Assembly: GCA_023213395.1 (NCBI GenBank)
Contig: CM041465.1
Span: forward strand, 101,811,741-101,875,740
Source: Cycas panzhihuaensis
Lineage: Eukaryota; Cycadophyta
DNA: 64,000 bases
Direction of reading: 5' to 3'
The notes beneath the pieces are model-generated. The model worked only from the letters and a program-made list of their open reading frames with translations. It did not search any database and was not told where the DNA came from. Below are positions 12,838 to 23,599 of the stretch, in pieces; position 1 is the first letter of the stretch; every line of letters begins with the position of its first letter. A program made the translations under genes and the position numbers.

Positions 12838-13052
12838 TGTAGAAGGTAATGTTTTATCTAGGATAATGACATATGCCTAAAGTATTTTGTAAGGGTCTCA
12901 CATCCTTCCCCCTTTCTCTCTCAAGACAACAAGTGGCACAATCCTATTAAGTGGTTGCCAATTGTTCCTTTTTCATAATCGTATATATATAGACATATGA
13001 TTGATCAATAAAGACAGAAAAAATTCATCTATTGTCACTTTGAGTCTTTTCA
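12838..13052 (+). repeat. Element B 3' LTR
   Basis: 215 bp, clearly paired with 6977-7192 (same start TGTAGAAGGTAATG, same end GAGTCTTTTCA, with scattered substitutions). It is preceded by a polypurine tract and followed by the target duplication AACAG. Confidence 0.93.
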
Positions 13053-13057
13053 AACAG

Positions 13058-13452
13058 GTGTTGAAAATTATCTCACATAGAAGAAGCAAGCAAAAAATTT
13101 GCTAATAATGAATGAGTTGTGGGGTTATGTTTCTGGCACAATTGACAAACCCAAACCAACTCCAGATCCAACAAATCCATGTAATTTGATATCTGTTGAT
13201 CATGTTGCATTGGCTGCATTTAAAGCGAAGGATGAAGTTGCGCTTGTATTTATTCATTTGTCTGTCAGTGATAGTGTCGATCAAAATATGCAACGACATC
13301 TAAGGATGCTTGGGATATAATTGTATCTTTGTATGAACGTAGAGATGATGCTCGAATCGTGATGTATAAAGCTAAGTTGTTTAGTTTGCAATATGTTGCA
13401 CCCATGGCAGCTTATTTGTCATCTATAAAAGCTATCGGTAATCAGTTGACAG
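13058..13452 (+). pseudogene. A' gag 5' fragment
   Basis: After the target duplication of B, the leader of A' resumes, and gag follows from 13099 (LIMNELWGYVSGTIDKP.PTPDPTNPCNL...VDHVALAAF.AKDEVAL). A frameshift lies near 13290. The fragment ends within codons matching about 365 of element A (IGNQLT). It then joins LTR sequence without a break. It corresponds to the first 120 or so codons of copia gag only. Confidence 0.88.
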
Positions 13453-13679
13453 TCAGTATTATGCTGCTGTAGCATTTTCTTGTAGGTAGAGTTCGAGATC
13501 AATTCTCCTCCCTACTTTGATTGTGTAATAGGTTGAGTTGTAGTTGAATCTCCTCCATATTATCTTGATGTTATGTAGTCCATGTTTCTATCAATGAAGT
13601 TTTTATGCTTCATGATTTATGTGTCCTATCCTGTTGCTCAATAGATCCTGTGGCATCTTCATCATTTCTCTTACTTTCA
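13453..13679 (+). repeat. Truncated LTR closing A'
   Basis: 227 bp matching the right 230 bp of the LTR at 4081-4625, from CAGTATTATGCTG to TTACTTTCA. The first 315 bp of the LTR are missing. The join to gag at about 13450 is a deletion junction with little or no shared sequence (GTTGACA / GTCAGTA). Confidence 0.9.
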
Positions 13680-13884
13680 ATAATTTCTTCACATTACATT
13701 AGTGTGAGAAGATCTCATGTATTTATATATGATGAGTACAAAAAGCAACCCAATGAAAGGAGTCCAAACAACATGATGAAACACAACTTTTAAGAATGAC
13801 TTCAGTGGTTCTAGTTATGTTATTCTAGTTAAAATGTTCCTAGAAAAACATTATAAATAAAACATTAACATTTAACAGTGCTTT
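13680..13884. other. Short spacer, no gene seen
   Basis: About 200 bp of A+T-rich sequence between the LTR fragment of A' and a reverse-strand RT fragment. No coding or structural signal recognised. Confidence 0.6.
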
Positions 13885-14235
13885 GCATTTTTCTATTGTT
13901 CTATTTGCTTTTTCATTTTGTTTGAATATCCACTTGCAACTCACAATTGGTTTATCAATAGGAGGTTCAACCAAATCCCAAGTATTATTTCTTTGAATGT
14001 TCTTAATTTTGTCATCTATAGCTCTTGTCCATCTTTTGTCCTTGTTGGCTTCTTCATAAGTTTGTGGGTCAACATTATATAAAATAGAATGTTGAGTTTG
14101 CCTCCTCGTCCTTCCTTTTTCTCTGTCTTGTACATTTTGAATTCCAAATTCTTGCATGGTTTTTAAGTACCATTTTTGTAGTCTTTTTGTAGGAGCAGTT
14201 GCCCTGTTAATGAACTTATGTTGGTGTTTTAGAAG
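13885..14235 (-). pseudogene. Copia reverse transcriptase N-terminal fragment
   Basis: The minus strand encodes WYLKTMQEF, then DPQTYEEANKDKRWTRAIDDKI...NNTWDLVEPPIDKPIVSCKWIFK.NEKANRTIEKCKA. This is the start of the copia RT domain (the EA...W..AM..E......TW.LV.....K.I..KWVFK block). No LTR or other domain of the same element is visible; the 5' LTR of D follows at 14252. It is a scrap of an older element into which D, or a neighbour, inserted. Confidence 0.85.
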
Positions 14236-14251
14236 CTTTAGGCAACTGTAC

Positions 14252-14388
14252 TGTTGAATATAATGCTTTATCTATAAGCTCCTTAGGCTCCTTTATAAAG
14301 TTATTATGAGGATTATGTGTCAAATCCCTCTTTTATATAATTGTGACATGTGGTGTACATGCATAGACTCTAATAATTGCACATGTTA

Positions 14389-14476
<88 letters not shown>

Positions 14477-14534
14477 GAGAATTCTATTATCTTAATGAAT
14501 GAGGTTATTTTCATATCAACTGTTTGTCTTGACA
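14252..14534 (+). repeat. Element D 5' LTR with expanded (AT)n
   Basis: TGTTGAATATAATG ... GTCTTGACA, followed directly by a primer site TGGTATCAC. The LTR of 283 bp includes an AT microsatellite of about 81 bp (14395-14475). Its sequence up to the microsatellite matches the D 3' LTR at 38925-39077. Confidence 0.85.
14395..14475. repeat. (AT)n microsatellite, about 40 units
   Basis: Uninterrupted AT dinucleotides inside the D 5' LTR. The matching position of the D 3' LTR has only a few TA units before element F begins at 39078. Confidence 0.98.
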
Positions 14535-14541
14535 TGGTATC

Positions 14542-14560
14542 ACAACAAGTCATTCTGACT
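14542..14560. repeat. Target-site duplication of the LINE, left copy
   Basis: ACAACAAGTCATTCTGACT at 14542-14560, repeated at 20829-20847 as ACAACAAGTCATTCTAACT with one substitution. It lies just inside the primer site of D. Confidence 0.88.
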
Positions 14561-14727
14561 TTTTTTTTTTTTGATAAGGTAAAAAATTTATATAAATCGG
14601 GGTTTTAATAGGACCCCCAAACCATTACATTAGCAGCCAGGTGGCTAAGAAAAAGAATGGCCATGACATGCCCATGGCCTAGCTAATCACATCATCATCA
14701 AGTCCCACTTTCTAATTAGTTTATTAT

Positions 14728-17700
14728 CTACCCTATCAGATCTTGTCTGACTAGACTCAGAAGCTCCTCCGGGAAATCCTCCCTCCACACCCTACTTCTT
14801 TTATGTGTCACCGCCCAATTTGCCAACCAGTCTGCCGCAACATTACTTTCTCTGTACGTATGCTGAATTTGAACCCTCAGTTTGAATCTGAGGACATCCT
14901 GGGCATCATTTACCATCTCCTGATTGCACCAGTCCGCCTCTGACTCCCCCTTTAGGCTCCTGATCACATTCAGGGAGTCACCTTCTATTATTACACTCTC
15001 ATATCCATCCTCATCCACTAGATCTATCGCCTTTTGCATAGCTCTCATTTTGGCCTTATGATTCGTTTGAGAGCCCAAATATTCCGCAAATGCCCACCGC
15101 ACCTTTCCTTCATGATTCCTACATAAGCCTCCTCCTCCTGCCTCGCCTGGGTTCCCTTTGGCAGCCCCGTCGAAATTGACTTTCACCCATAACTCATTGG
15201 GAACATTCCATTGATTTCTCCTCTTTTTCGGTTCACTGCCATTCTGACTAGCTATCCCCCATCTCGCTAAGATTCTTTCTTCTACCTTAGATACCTTAAC
15301 CTCCTCTCTGGGCTTTGTCATCTCTACAATATCTCTCTGGATCTTACTCCATAATCTTTGTTCATCCATTTCTCTCCCTTGGAATATCCTTCTGTTACGT
15401 TCTTTCCATATATTCCAAACCCCCACTAGAAGGATAAGTTTCCCCAATCTACCCAGAGTCTTACTCTTAAAGGGAAATTTCCACATTAGCCACTGATTCT
15501 CCAGGGACCCTGGGGACACCCATTCAATCCCTAGAGCTGACCAGGAACTGGCCCAAACATTCCTCGAATAGGAGCAATGTATGCTCATGTGATCAAGGGT
15601 TTTAGCATTCTCCTTGCACAACACACATCTGTTTACCATGGTAAATCCCCTTTTCATAAGATTGTCAATTGTCAAGATCTTATTTTGTAGGCACAACCAC
15701 CAAAACACTGCTATCTTTGGGAATAATCCTAGTTTCCAAACTCCCGCTAGCAGATCCTCTTTGACCCCACCTTTCTCCTTTAACATCGTGTTATATCCCT
15801 CCTTTACCGAGTATGATTCAGAGGCGGAAATAGATCAAATCATACTATCCTCAATAACCCACTTAGGTATATATTGGTTATTTAGTTCACGCTTCAGGTT
15901 CTGGATCTTCTCCTCCATTCTTTGCAGGTTCTCAAAAGATTTCCATTTCCTGTTCCTCCCTTGTCCCTTCCAGTAATGTTTGACTAACCGTCCATACATA
16001 TCCTGACAACTTCTTCGCATATTGCCAATGGATGGTAAGTCCTTCAGAGAGTAATTACTGCACCATTTATCCTCCCAGAAGCTAATGCTTTCCCCGTTCC
16101 CCAGTTTCCACCTTAAACCATTTCTCAATATAGGTCTAGAGGATAGGAGGCCTTTCCAGATGGGGGAGCCGGAGGTCCCACTCACCTCCTCATTCAGGAA
16201 CTGGTTTCCCCCAAGATATTTTTTTAGTTATTATATCTCCCCATTGCGTGCCAGGCTCTCTAGCTAATCTCCAGCCCAATTTAGCTAAGAGGGCTTTGTT
16301 AAATAGCCCCATCCTCCTGACATTTAGTCCCCCTGCCCATCTGGGTTTGCATACCTTTTCCCAAGAAACCAAATGAATTCTGTTTTTCTCCTCCGAACCA
16401 GACCAGAGAAATCTTTTCATGATACCCTTTATAATTGAGATGACCTTGTTCGGCATGATGAATAGAGACATCATATAAACCGGGATACTTTGAAGGGAAG
16501 CAACCACTAGCTGGACTTTACCTGCCAAGCTAAGTAGGGCCCCCTTCCATCCAGCCAACTTCCTCTGAAATCGACCCACAATGGGGCTCCAGAGATCCTT
16601 CCTCATATTGCCCATAAAAAGAGGCATCCCCAGATAAACGGATGGAAGAGTCCTGATTGGAATCTCTAGAACTCTACTAATTCTCTACTGGAGTCTTTCT
16701 GGGGTGTTGATGAAATAGACAGAACTTTTTTCTCGATTGATTTGTTGATTTGAGGCCCATTCATAAGCCTGAAGCCCATATTTCATAGCCCTGGCTTCTC
16801 CAAGAGATGCTTTACCCAGAAATATATTATCATCTACAAACTGATGGTGGATGATATTTTCCATATTCGAGGAAGGCTTTAATCCAGTCACCCAACCAGC
16901 CCTCTTGGCCTCCTCCGTAGCTCTCCCCAGCAATTCTACCATTATGATAAAGAGATAGGGCGACAGGGGGTCTCCTTGCCTTAGACCCCTCGACCCAGAA
17001 AAGAAAGGAGTTGACGAACCATTTATTAGCATTGAAAATGAGGGGGTCGAAATACAACACTTCATCCATTCCCTCCACACCTCACCAAAGCCAAAGGTCT
17101 TGAGGCAATCGAGGAGACAGTCCCAAGAAACCCTATCATAAGCTTTAGACATATCAATTTTCACTATCATACCTGCTTCCTTTCTGTGATACGTCAAATG
17201 AATCGTCTCGTGTACAGTAATTATACCATCCACAATCTGTCTGCCTTTAACAAATCTATCTTGATTTGTAGATATAATTAACGACAAACACTCCTTAAGG
17301 CGGTTTGCCAACAATTTTGCCAAAATCTTATACTTAACATTGCACAAATTGATTGGCCTGAAGTCCTCCATCACCTCCGCCCCCGGTTTCTTGGGTATCA
17401 ACACCAAAAAGGTAGATTGCCACTCCTTCAAGATAATCTTCTTCTTAAAGAATTCGTTCACCGCCTTCTTCAGATCGTCCTTTATAATGTCCCAGTATTC
17501 CTGGAAGAAACCCGGGGGAAAACCATCTGGCCCTGGGGCCTTATCCCGTCCCATGCCGAAAAGAGCCCTCTCCACTTCATCCAGGGAGAACGATTCTGTC
17601 AGCTTTCTATTTTGGATCTCATTGACAGACCGCGGGATACACCTCATCAGGTTTGAGCGTAACTCTAAGTCTTGACTCCTAGGTTCACTAAAGAGTTCTT

Positions 17701-18904
17701 TGAAATACTCAACCGCAGAGGTTCTAATTTGGTCTTCCGTCTCTCCTTGCTTCGTAACTTGCTTATTCTGTTATAGGCCCTGTGTTTTAAAGTTGACATA
17801 TGGAAAAACTTGGTATTCTTATCCCCCTCCTTGATCCACTGGTCCCTTGATTTTTGTTTCTAGTGGAGTTCCTCCTTCAGCAATACCTCTTCCAATTCTT
17901 TGGATAGTCTACTTTCCATCTGGTCCAATGTGCTAGATCTACCCTCTTCCTGGATCCTTTGTTCAATCTTTTTTAAATCTTCCAGCAGTCTTCCTTTGAC
18001 CTCAAATATATTTCCAAATACCTCCTTGTTCCAGGATTTTATCTGTCTCTTTATCCAAGATAGCTTCTTTGAAAATTTGAACATGGCGTACCCCTCAACA
18101 GGGGTACTCCACCACTCGTTGATCCTACTCCTCAAGTCTGGGTGTTGTATCCACATACACTCAAAGCGGAAGGGGGCCCCACGATAATTATCTGGGTATG
18201 AGCATTCCAAAAGGAGAGGGGAGTGATGAGAAACCGATCTTGGAAAGGCCACTGGCTTCAGGTCCCCGTGGAGTCGCATCCACTCATAATTAACCAGAAA
18301 TCTATCCAACTTGACCTGGATATGGTTCTGCCCCAACCTCTTATTCGTCCATGTGAAACTCGTCCCGCTGAGGGGGATGTCCAATAGCCCCCCATTCTGA
18401 AGAAAGACACCAAGGTCATCCATACCCCTGGACCACCCCACTTGCCCACCTTTCTTCTCCTCCGGGGACAAAGTTGAGTTGAAATCTCTTGCTACCATCC
18501 ATGGGCCTTTCCAGTCTTTTGTGGGTCTCCACTATATTGTTCCACAGCAGCTTCTTGCCCTCCACCGTCGTCGAAGCATAGACGTTTGTGACCCACCATA
18601 GGGATTTTGTCCTTCTACATATCAGACACATTGTGATGAAGTGCTCCCCCTTAGCCACCTCATAACCCTGCCACATACCTGGGTTCCAGAGAACAGCAAG
18701 CCCTCCCGACCCCAAAGCACCCACTTTCGTCCTCATCTCAGCCCTTCTCCATATTTTGTTTTTTATCTCCTCCTCTTTTGCCTGGGTCATTTTTGTCTCC
18801 TGAAGGAAAACTAAGTCCGCATGTTCCCTAGCTCTCAGCTCCTTCACCATTCTTTGCTTAGATGGGGCATTTAAGCCCCTTATGTTCTAGGAGAGAGTCT
18901 TCAT
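14728..18904 (-). pseudogene. LINE ORF2: endonuclease, reverse transcriptase, zf-RVT, RNase H
   Basis: The start is at 18904 (MKTLS, stop, NIRGLNAPSKQR; the stop replaces the Trp usual before NIRG). The APE-like endonuclease runs to about 17860, with LQETK, VARDFNS (usually GDFN) and SHHSPLLL, where the Asp of the SDHSP motif is His. A frameshift lies near 18420-18500. RT spans 17647-16190 with KAPGPDGFPPGFFQ, DFRPINLCNV, KIDMSKAYDRV, GLRQGDPLSPYLF and FVDDNIF (catalytic DD kept). zf-RVT lies near 15750-15560 (FPKIAVFWWLCLQNKI, CVLCKENAKTLDHM..HC). RNase H spans about 15200-14760 (VNFDGAAKGNPG, AKMRAM where Glu is expected, IEGDS, RESNVAADWLAN). Inactive. Confidence 0.94.
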
Positions 18905-18981
18905 AGACCCAACCCCTTCCCTTCCTGCCTCCTGCTTCTGAGAAGCGGGCCCTCAATTACCCCCCCTTCCTTCAGAACACT

Positions 18982-20316
18982 CTAGTAGCCCATATCAATT
19001 TGGGACACTGCTTCTTTTTCCCTTGTTGCTTTCCTTGCTGGTCTACCCAACCTTTTCTCGCTGCCGTAATCAGGCAATCTCTTCTCCTCCATCTGCCCTC
19101 CTTTGTCCTTCGAGATCCATTTACGAGTCCCTCCACTCGTCCTTCCTAGATCCATAACTCTCTTGCCCTCAGGAATCAATGCCTGTGAAAGCTTCGACTC
19201 TCCCCCTACTTCCTCTGGGGTCTGTTCTACTTCTTGATCTAGGAACTGGGCCCTCCCTGCCTCCTCCTCTGATAGGTAGTCTTCCTCCTCCCAGTTGATT
19301 CCTTTCGATTGGTCCTGGGCTAAATCACCCACCGCCTGGGTAAAGTCTTCATGTCTTGGCTCTCTAGACTCCCCCAAATCACCTTCTATGACTTGCTTAT
19401 CATCTTTCTGGCTCTTCAGGGCCTCAGGGTTCTCTACTATGTTGGTCTCCAGCATTGACTCTGTTCTCCTGCCTTCGTCTGACATCAAGTTCGTACTCCT
19501 GTTTGGGTCTACACTCATATCCTCTTCCTTTTCCAAGTCTCCAGCTGCTTTTTGTCCCTCCTCCACTTCTTTCATCATTTCTTTAGCTTCTCCTGGGCAT
19601 TTAATCGGGAGGTGCCCCAAACATCTACATCTTGAGCACCTGAATCCTTCTAGTTCATAGGCTAACTTCTGGGTAAATTCCCACCCCCCAGACTCTATGT
19701 CTACCTCTTCCGGTAGGTTGCTGTCGAGATTCGCTAGGACACAGAACCTAACGTTAATCAATCGGGATCTATTCTTCGTCGCCAAGTTCGTAGCTAGAAG
19801 GGGGCCTACATCACTGGCTGCTCCTTTAACCACTTTCAGGTTCTAGAAATGCAGGGGAAGCCCTGGCATCTGAACCCATATTGGAGCTTGTTTGACCCGA
19901 GGAAACGCCGGGTCAAAATCTGGATGCCATTTCTCCAGAGTCATGGCCTTCCTTCCAAACATCCACGGGGATCTTAATAATGACACTATCATGTCTTCCT
20001 GATTTGCGAATCTAAAAAGGACACAACCCTTAGGCATAGCCATCACCTCCACTGGGTTTTTTGTTTTCCGCTTATTTCTAATCTAGCTCCTTATGATATC
20101 TAGCCCTGGTCTGGGCCCTGAAGACCTCCCCACCAAGCTGTTTTCCCAGTATTGTATTGTTTTCTCCGTTAGCTCCTTCGGGACTGAGATTTTTATTCGG
20201 TTGTCTCTAATCACTGGTTTGATAACAATCTCCTCAGGTTTACCATTTCTCAAGGCTTCAAGGTATGTCCTTCCCGGGGGAGAGGACTGAGTCTGGTCCT
20301 GCTGTTTTGGTGCCAT
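18982..20316 (-). pseudogene. LINE ORF1 (DUF4283 and CCHC)
   Basis: Reads in one frame from ATG 20316 (MAPKQQDQTQSSPPGRTYLE) to 18982, about 444 codons, with two in-frame TAG stops (near 20083 and 19843). The middle (FANQEDMIVSLLRSPWMFG, then PIWVQMPGLPL) is the DUF4283-like nucleic-acid-binding region typical of plant L1 ORF1. A single CCHC knuckle (CSRCRCLGHLPIKC) lies near 19660-19620. The C-terminal half is acidic and low in complexity. The family's ORF1 is an RNA-binding chaperone that coats the LINE transcript. Confidence 0.92.
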
Positions 20317-20828
20317 TTAAAACTTTATAAAGAACAAATACATTGACAAAGGTAAAACTTCATGGACTCACCACCAGAGCCTGAAAACCTAAAACTGCAA
20401 CTTTCAGATATATCTTGTAGCTTGAAAACTCTCTTATTTGCATAAACAGAGCCACTATCTGGCCTCCTCCGGTTAACCGTCTCCAGCGTTTCTGTAACCA
20501 GCTTCTGCTCGTACCCTAGGGTTAGGGTGCTTTCCCTGTCTCCACCGTTCGAACTTTCCTCTTCGAACCCTAGCTCTGCCTCCTTATGCATCCAAACCTT
20601 CTTCCTGGTCTTGTACCAGCCTTCCGTTCGACCCACTGTTCGTGATCTGGGGCATTTCTTCGACCCTACCCCGTTCTGCTCATAGTGACAATAGACCGTG
20701 GATTCACAGCTTGGAGGCTGCAATGAGCCTCCATCTATAGATGGGCTACAATCCTCCAGACAGCGTGCACCGTCTTCTTCACCTAACCGTCGTCGTCACC
20801 TTCGTCGTCTCGCAGATCACTTGTTTGT
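20317..20828 (-). other. LINE 5' untranslated region
   Basis: About 510 bp from the ORF1 start to the target duplication. It is relatively G+C-rich near the 5' end (20750-20815). A 132-codon ORF at 20325-20723 on the minus strand ends just before ORF1 but has no recognisable domain and is probably a chance ORF in the 5' UTR. Confidence 0.6.
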
Positions 20829-20847
20829 ACAACAAGTCATTCTAACT

Positions 20848-21080
20848 TAATGTGAGTTAATATTCAGAGTTATCTGAAGGTCTCATTCATCATTTGAACT
20901 AAAGTGTTTGAAGACCCTGTCAATCTCCCAAGAAGAGCATTCATTGCGTCGTAAAAATTACTGTACGGACTACACGAACATCATTTTTTCGAAGTGTTCA
21001 GATTCAAATGAAAATTTACTAGCAGATTCATTTTCAAGAGCCAAACATACTTTTTCAAAGGGTCAACATCAAAATAAGTT
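20848..21080 (+). other. Probable D leader or unassigned junction sequence
   Basis: Follows the right target duplication of the LINE and precedes the first recognisable gypsy codons. It contains ACTGTACGGACTAC near 20961, a GTACGG word also found in the leaders of E, H and C. No coding domain is recognised; a 74-codon ORF at 20908-21132 is in a different frame from the integrase codons that follow. Confidence 0.4.
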
Positions 21081-21281
21081 TCGTATAAAACATGGAAAGT
21101 TAAACTACAATGGCTTGGTGCATACAAGGTGAATCAAATCTGGCAGAATGGAGCAGTGCGACTCCAACAACTTGATGGAACACTATTTGAGAAACTAGTC
21201 AATGGAAGTCGACTGAAACGGTATACGGTAGTTAAAAAAAAAAAAGAGAGGACAAAAACCATGGGAATAGAATTTCCTTAA
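21081..21281 (+). pseudogene. Ty3/gypsy integrase C-terminal end
   Basis: One frame reads SYKTWKVKLQWLGAYKV, then NGAVRLQQLDGTLFEKLVNG, SRLKRYTV and a TAA at 21279-21281. The K..WLGAYKV ... NGAV.L..LDG......VNGSRLK.Y pattern is the chromodomain-less C-terminal tail of plant Ty3/gypsy integrases. Upstream codons in this frame are interrupted by a stop near 21075, and no catalytic core is present, so only the tail survives. Confidence 0.8.
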
Positions 21282-21315
21282 TGATTTTAGAACATGGAAT
21301 TGATCAAGGATGTAA

Positions 21316-22620
21316 ATTCATTGCAATTCATGGAACAAAACAGTTGCAACCTGTGATGCAAAAGGTTGCAATTGAGAAGGAAGAAAAGTTGCAACTTGGG
21401 ACGCAGAAGGTTGCAACTCATGGAACAAAATGGTTGCAAACTGGGATGCAGAAGGTTGTAATCGGGAAAGAAGTTGCAACCTGGGACGTAGAAGGTTGCA
21501 ACCGAGAAAGAAGAAAAGTTGCAACCTGGGACGCAAAAGGTTACAACTCATGGAACAAAACGGTTGCAACCCAGGATGCAAAAGGTTGCAATCGAGAAGG
21601 AAGAGCAATTGCAACCCAGGACACAGAAGGTTGCAACCGAGAATGAAAAATGGTTGTAGTTTGAATGCAAAAAGTTGCAATCAAGGAGGTGAATTGGTTG
21701 CAACTTGGATGGAAGAGGCTACAACCAAGGAGACGAATTGGTTGCAACTTGGATGCAAAAGGTTGCAACCAAGGAGACGAATCAGTTGCAACTCAGACAC
21801 AAAAGGTTGCAATCAAGGAGGCGAATCGGTTGCAACTCAGATGTAATCAGTTGTAACTCGGATATAAAAGGTTGCAACCAAGGAGATGAGTCGACTGCAA
21901 CTTGGATACAAAAGGTTGCAACCAAGGAAGCAAAGTGGTTGCAACTTAGATGTAAAAGGTTGCAACCAAGGAGGCGAAGCGGTTGCAACTCAAACACAGA
22001 AGGTTGCAACTAGGAAAGCAAGTAGTTGTAACTAGAGAAGCAAGAAGGTTGCAACCTGGGACATAAAAGGTTGCGACCTGGGTTGTAAACTGTTACAACT
22101 TAAATGCAGAAGGTTGCAACTAAAGAAGTAAAACAATTGCAACTTAGGCGGGGAAATGGTTACAACTAAAGGAGTAAAACATTTGCAACTGAGATACAGG
22201 AAACTGCAACTAAAGAAGTAGAATGTTTGCAACTTTACGTGAAACTGCAACTAAGGAAGAAAGATAGTTGTAATATAGAACACAGAAAGAAGAAGGAAAA
22301 GACTATAACCACATGCAACCAGAGGAAGTAAAGAATTGCAACCAGGAGGAGTCAATATGCAACTCGGAAGAATGCAACCAGGCGCAATAGAGAAAAGAAA
22401 GATTATAACCAGATGTAATCGAGAAGATTGAAAGGGTCAAGTGATTAATGATGGCAATGACAAATCGACGGAAACCGTTGGCAATCCGATTGACGCATGT
22501 ACCAAGACGATTCAAGGTGCAAATATGGTGATAGGTGGCCATCATGCATTGGAGGAAAGAAAAGATGGTACGTTGGGGTTGCAACTTAGTTATTGCAACC
22601 ATGAATTGAAATCATAATGG
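21316..22620. repeat. Array of GGTTGCAACC-type palindromic repeats
   Basis: Several dozen copies of GTTGCAAC (itself an 8-bp palindrome, often extended to GGTTGCAACC), spaced about 18-25 bp. In the cleanest part (about 21660-22010) they form a higher-order unit near 44-45 bp, with AAGGAGGCGAAT-like spacers alternating with CTTGGATGCAAAA-like spacers. Copies diverge towards both ends. The periodicity keeps several frames open on both strands (for example 21281-21646 and 21430-21846), giving repetitive VATK..Q.QL peptides that are most likely non-coding by-products. Confidence 0.93.
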
Positions 22621-23396
22621 TTTTGCGTGGTGGATAGGATATAAGGCAGCAAGGTTGAATGCGAAAATTAGGAAACTTGGAAAAAATTGCAAAAGATAAA
22701 GATGAAGACTACTGGAAATATTCAGATTAATCTGCGAGAAGTAGATGATGAAGGAATTAGAATTGGTTGGAATAATATGCCAAAGGAAGATGAGAGAAAA
22801 TTAAATTTGACAAAAGCTGGATTTGCACAATGTGTAAATCGGTTTATTTCTAGCGGTTGTAGAGTTTATGTCTGAAATGATTTGACTTGTAGCACGCCAA
22901 CCAGATCTTTTAGACATTTCAGCGAAGGCTATCGTACAAGTTTCAGGCTTACCTGATTCTGGTGAAGAAGTGCCCATGGATAAAAGAATCCCACGAGAGC
23001 AAGCGACAAAATAGTTAGGCGCGCAAATATCAGATGTTTCTACATCTAGTATTCATATCACTGGTATTGCGGATGACCCGACGTGTTGGGTGGCCCATTT
23101 TCTCTTTACCAGAGTGATATTAAGCCAGAAGAATTTGTATATACCCACATAGATGAGATCAACACTTTGCGGGTGGCAAAAGGTGATAAGTTTAACTGGG
23201 CTTTGTTGCTTTCAGGTAAGTTTTCAAAAAAATTGCATAATATTAAGGCAAGACCACATTCGGCAGTCTTCTACCATCAAAGCCTATTCCAGGGATTGTT
23301 GTATTCACAGTGTCCTGATTTGGAGCTACCTGCGGCAAAGCCAGAACAATCGATTATGACCGGATGGATTAATCACTTTAGAGAAAAGGGAAAAAT

Positions 23397-23584
23397 TGTT
23401 GAGAGGTAATGTTTTACCTCTAATTATGTATTTAATATAAACAGTCAGTTACTTAGTTAATAGGTTGGTTAACCGTCAAGTTATAACGATTACCAATTCT
23501 CTATGTATTTAAAGACATCATTCTCTCAATAAAGATCATCACGTTCTCTCATCAGTCTTCTGTCTCCTAAACCTAATCTCAACA
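23397..23584 (+). repeat. Element E 5' LTR
   Basis: TGTTGAGAGGTAATG ... AATCTCAACA. It contains AATAAAGATCATC (poly(A) signal, near 23527) and is followed by the primer site. It also holds the imperfect inverted pair GGTTGGTTAACCGTC near 23464. Confidence 0.95.
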
Positions 23585-23599
23585 TGGTATCAGAGCAGA

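Larger units (their letters stand above)
6977..13052 (+). mobile_element. Ty1/copia retrotransposon B, full length, inserted in the leader of A'
   Basis: Complete but decayed copia element of 6.08 kb. LTRs lie at 6977-7192 and 12838-13052, primer site at 7193-7206 (TGGTATCAGAGCAAG) and a purine tract before 12838 (TAAGAGGGGG). A 5-bp target duplication AACAG lies at 6972-6976 and 13053-13057. It sits between the leader and gag of A'. It contains a nested TRIM (10763-11074) and an internal tandem duplication around the gag start. By LTR start and gag it belongs with E and G. Confidence 0.95.
4081..13679 (+). mobile_element. Copia element A', second copy sharing an LTR with A, split by element B
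   Basis: A' consists of the shared LTR (4081-4625), primer site, a leader of about 2.3 kb (4641-6976), then, after the 6-kb insertion of B, the start of gag (13058-13452) joined directly to the last 227 bp of an LTR (13453-13679). Protease to RNase H and the left part of the second LTR are missing, so an internal deletion has fused gag to the LTR. The gag start matches that of element A at the beginning of the window almost base for base. Confidence 0.85.
14560..20828 (-). mobile_element. Plant L1-type LINE with ORF1, ORF2 and RNase H
   Basis: A 6.3-kb non-LTR retrotransposon on the minus strand. Its 3' poly(A) appears as a T run at 14560-14572 on the + strand. Target duplications of about 19 bp flank it (14542-14560, 20829-20847). 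ORF1 has a DUF4283-like domain and a CCHC knuckle. ORF2 has an endonuclease, reverse transcriptase, zf-RVT and a C-terminal RNase H. It appears full length: the 5' end at 20828 reaches the target duplication. Coding frames contain stops and frameshifts. G+C content is higher than in the surrounding copia DNA. Confidence 0.95.

Noticed and set aside
20325-20723. 132-codon ORF upstream of LINE ORF1
   Set aside because: In the expected 5' UTR of the LINE, no family resemblance, composition typical of a chance ORF in G+C-rich DNA.
21281-22250. Overlapping ORFs on both strands encoding repetitive VATK/LQL peptides
   Set aside because: The repeat unit keeps frames open on both strands by periodicity. 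Peptides are low-complexity and follow the DNA repeat, so a coding role is not supported.
21316-22620. CRISPR-like array
   Set aside because: Spacing is irregular, spacers are themselves repeats, the genome is a plant, and there are no cas genes. It is a diverged minisatellite-type array.
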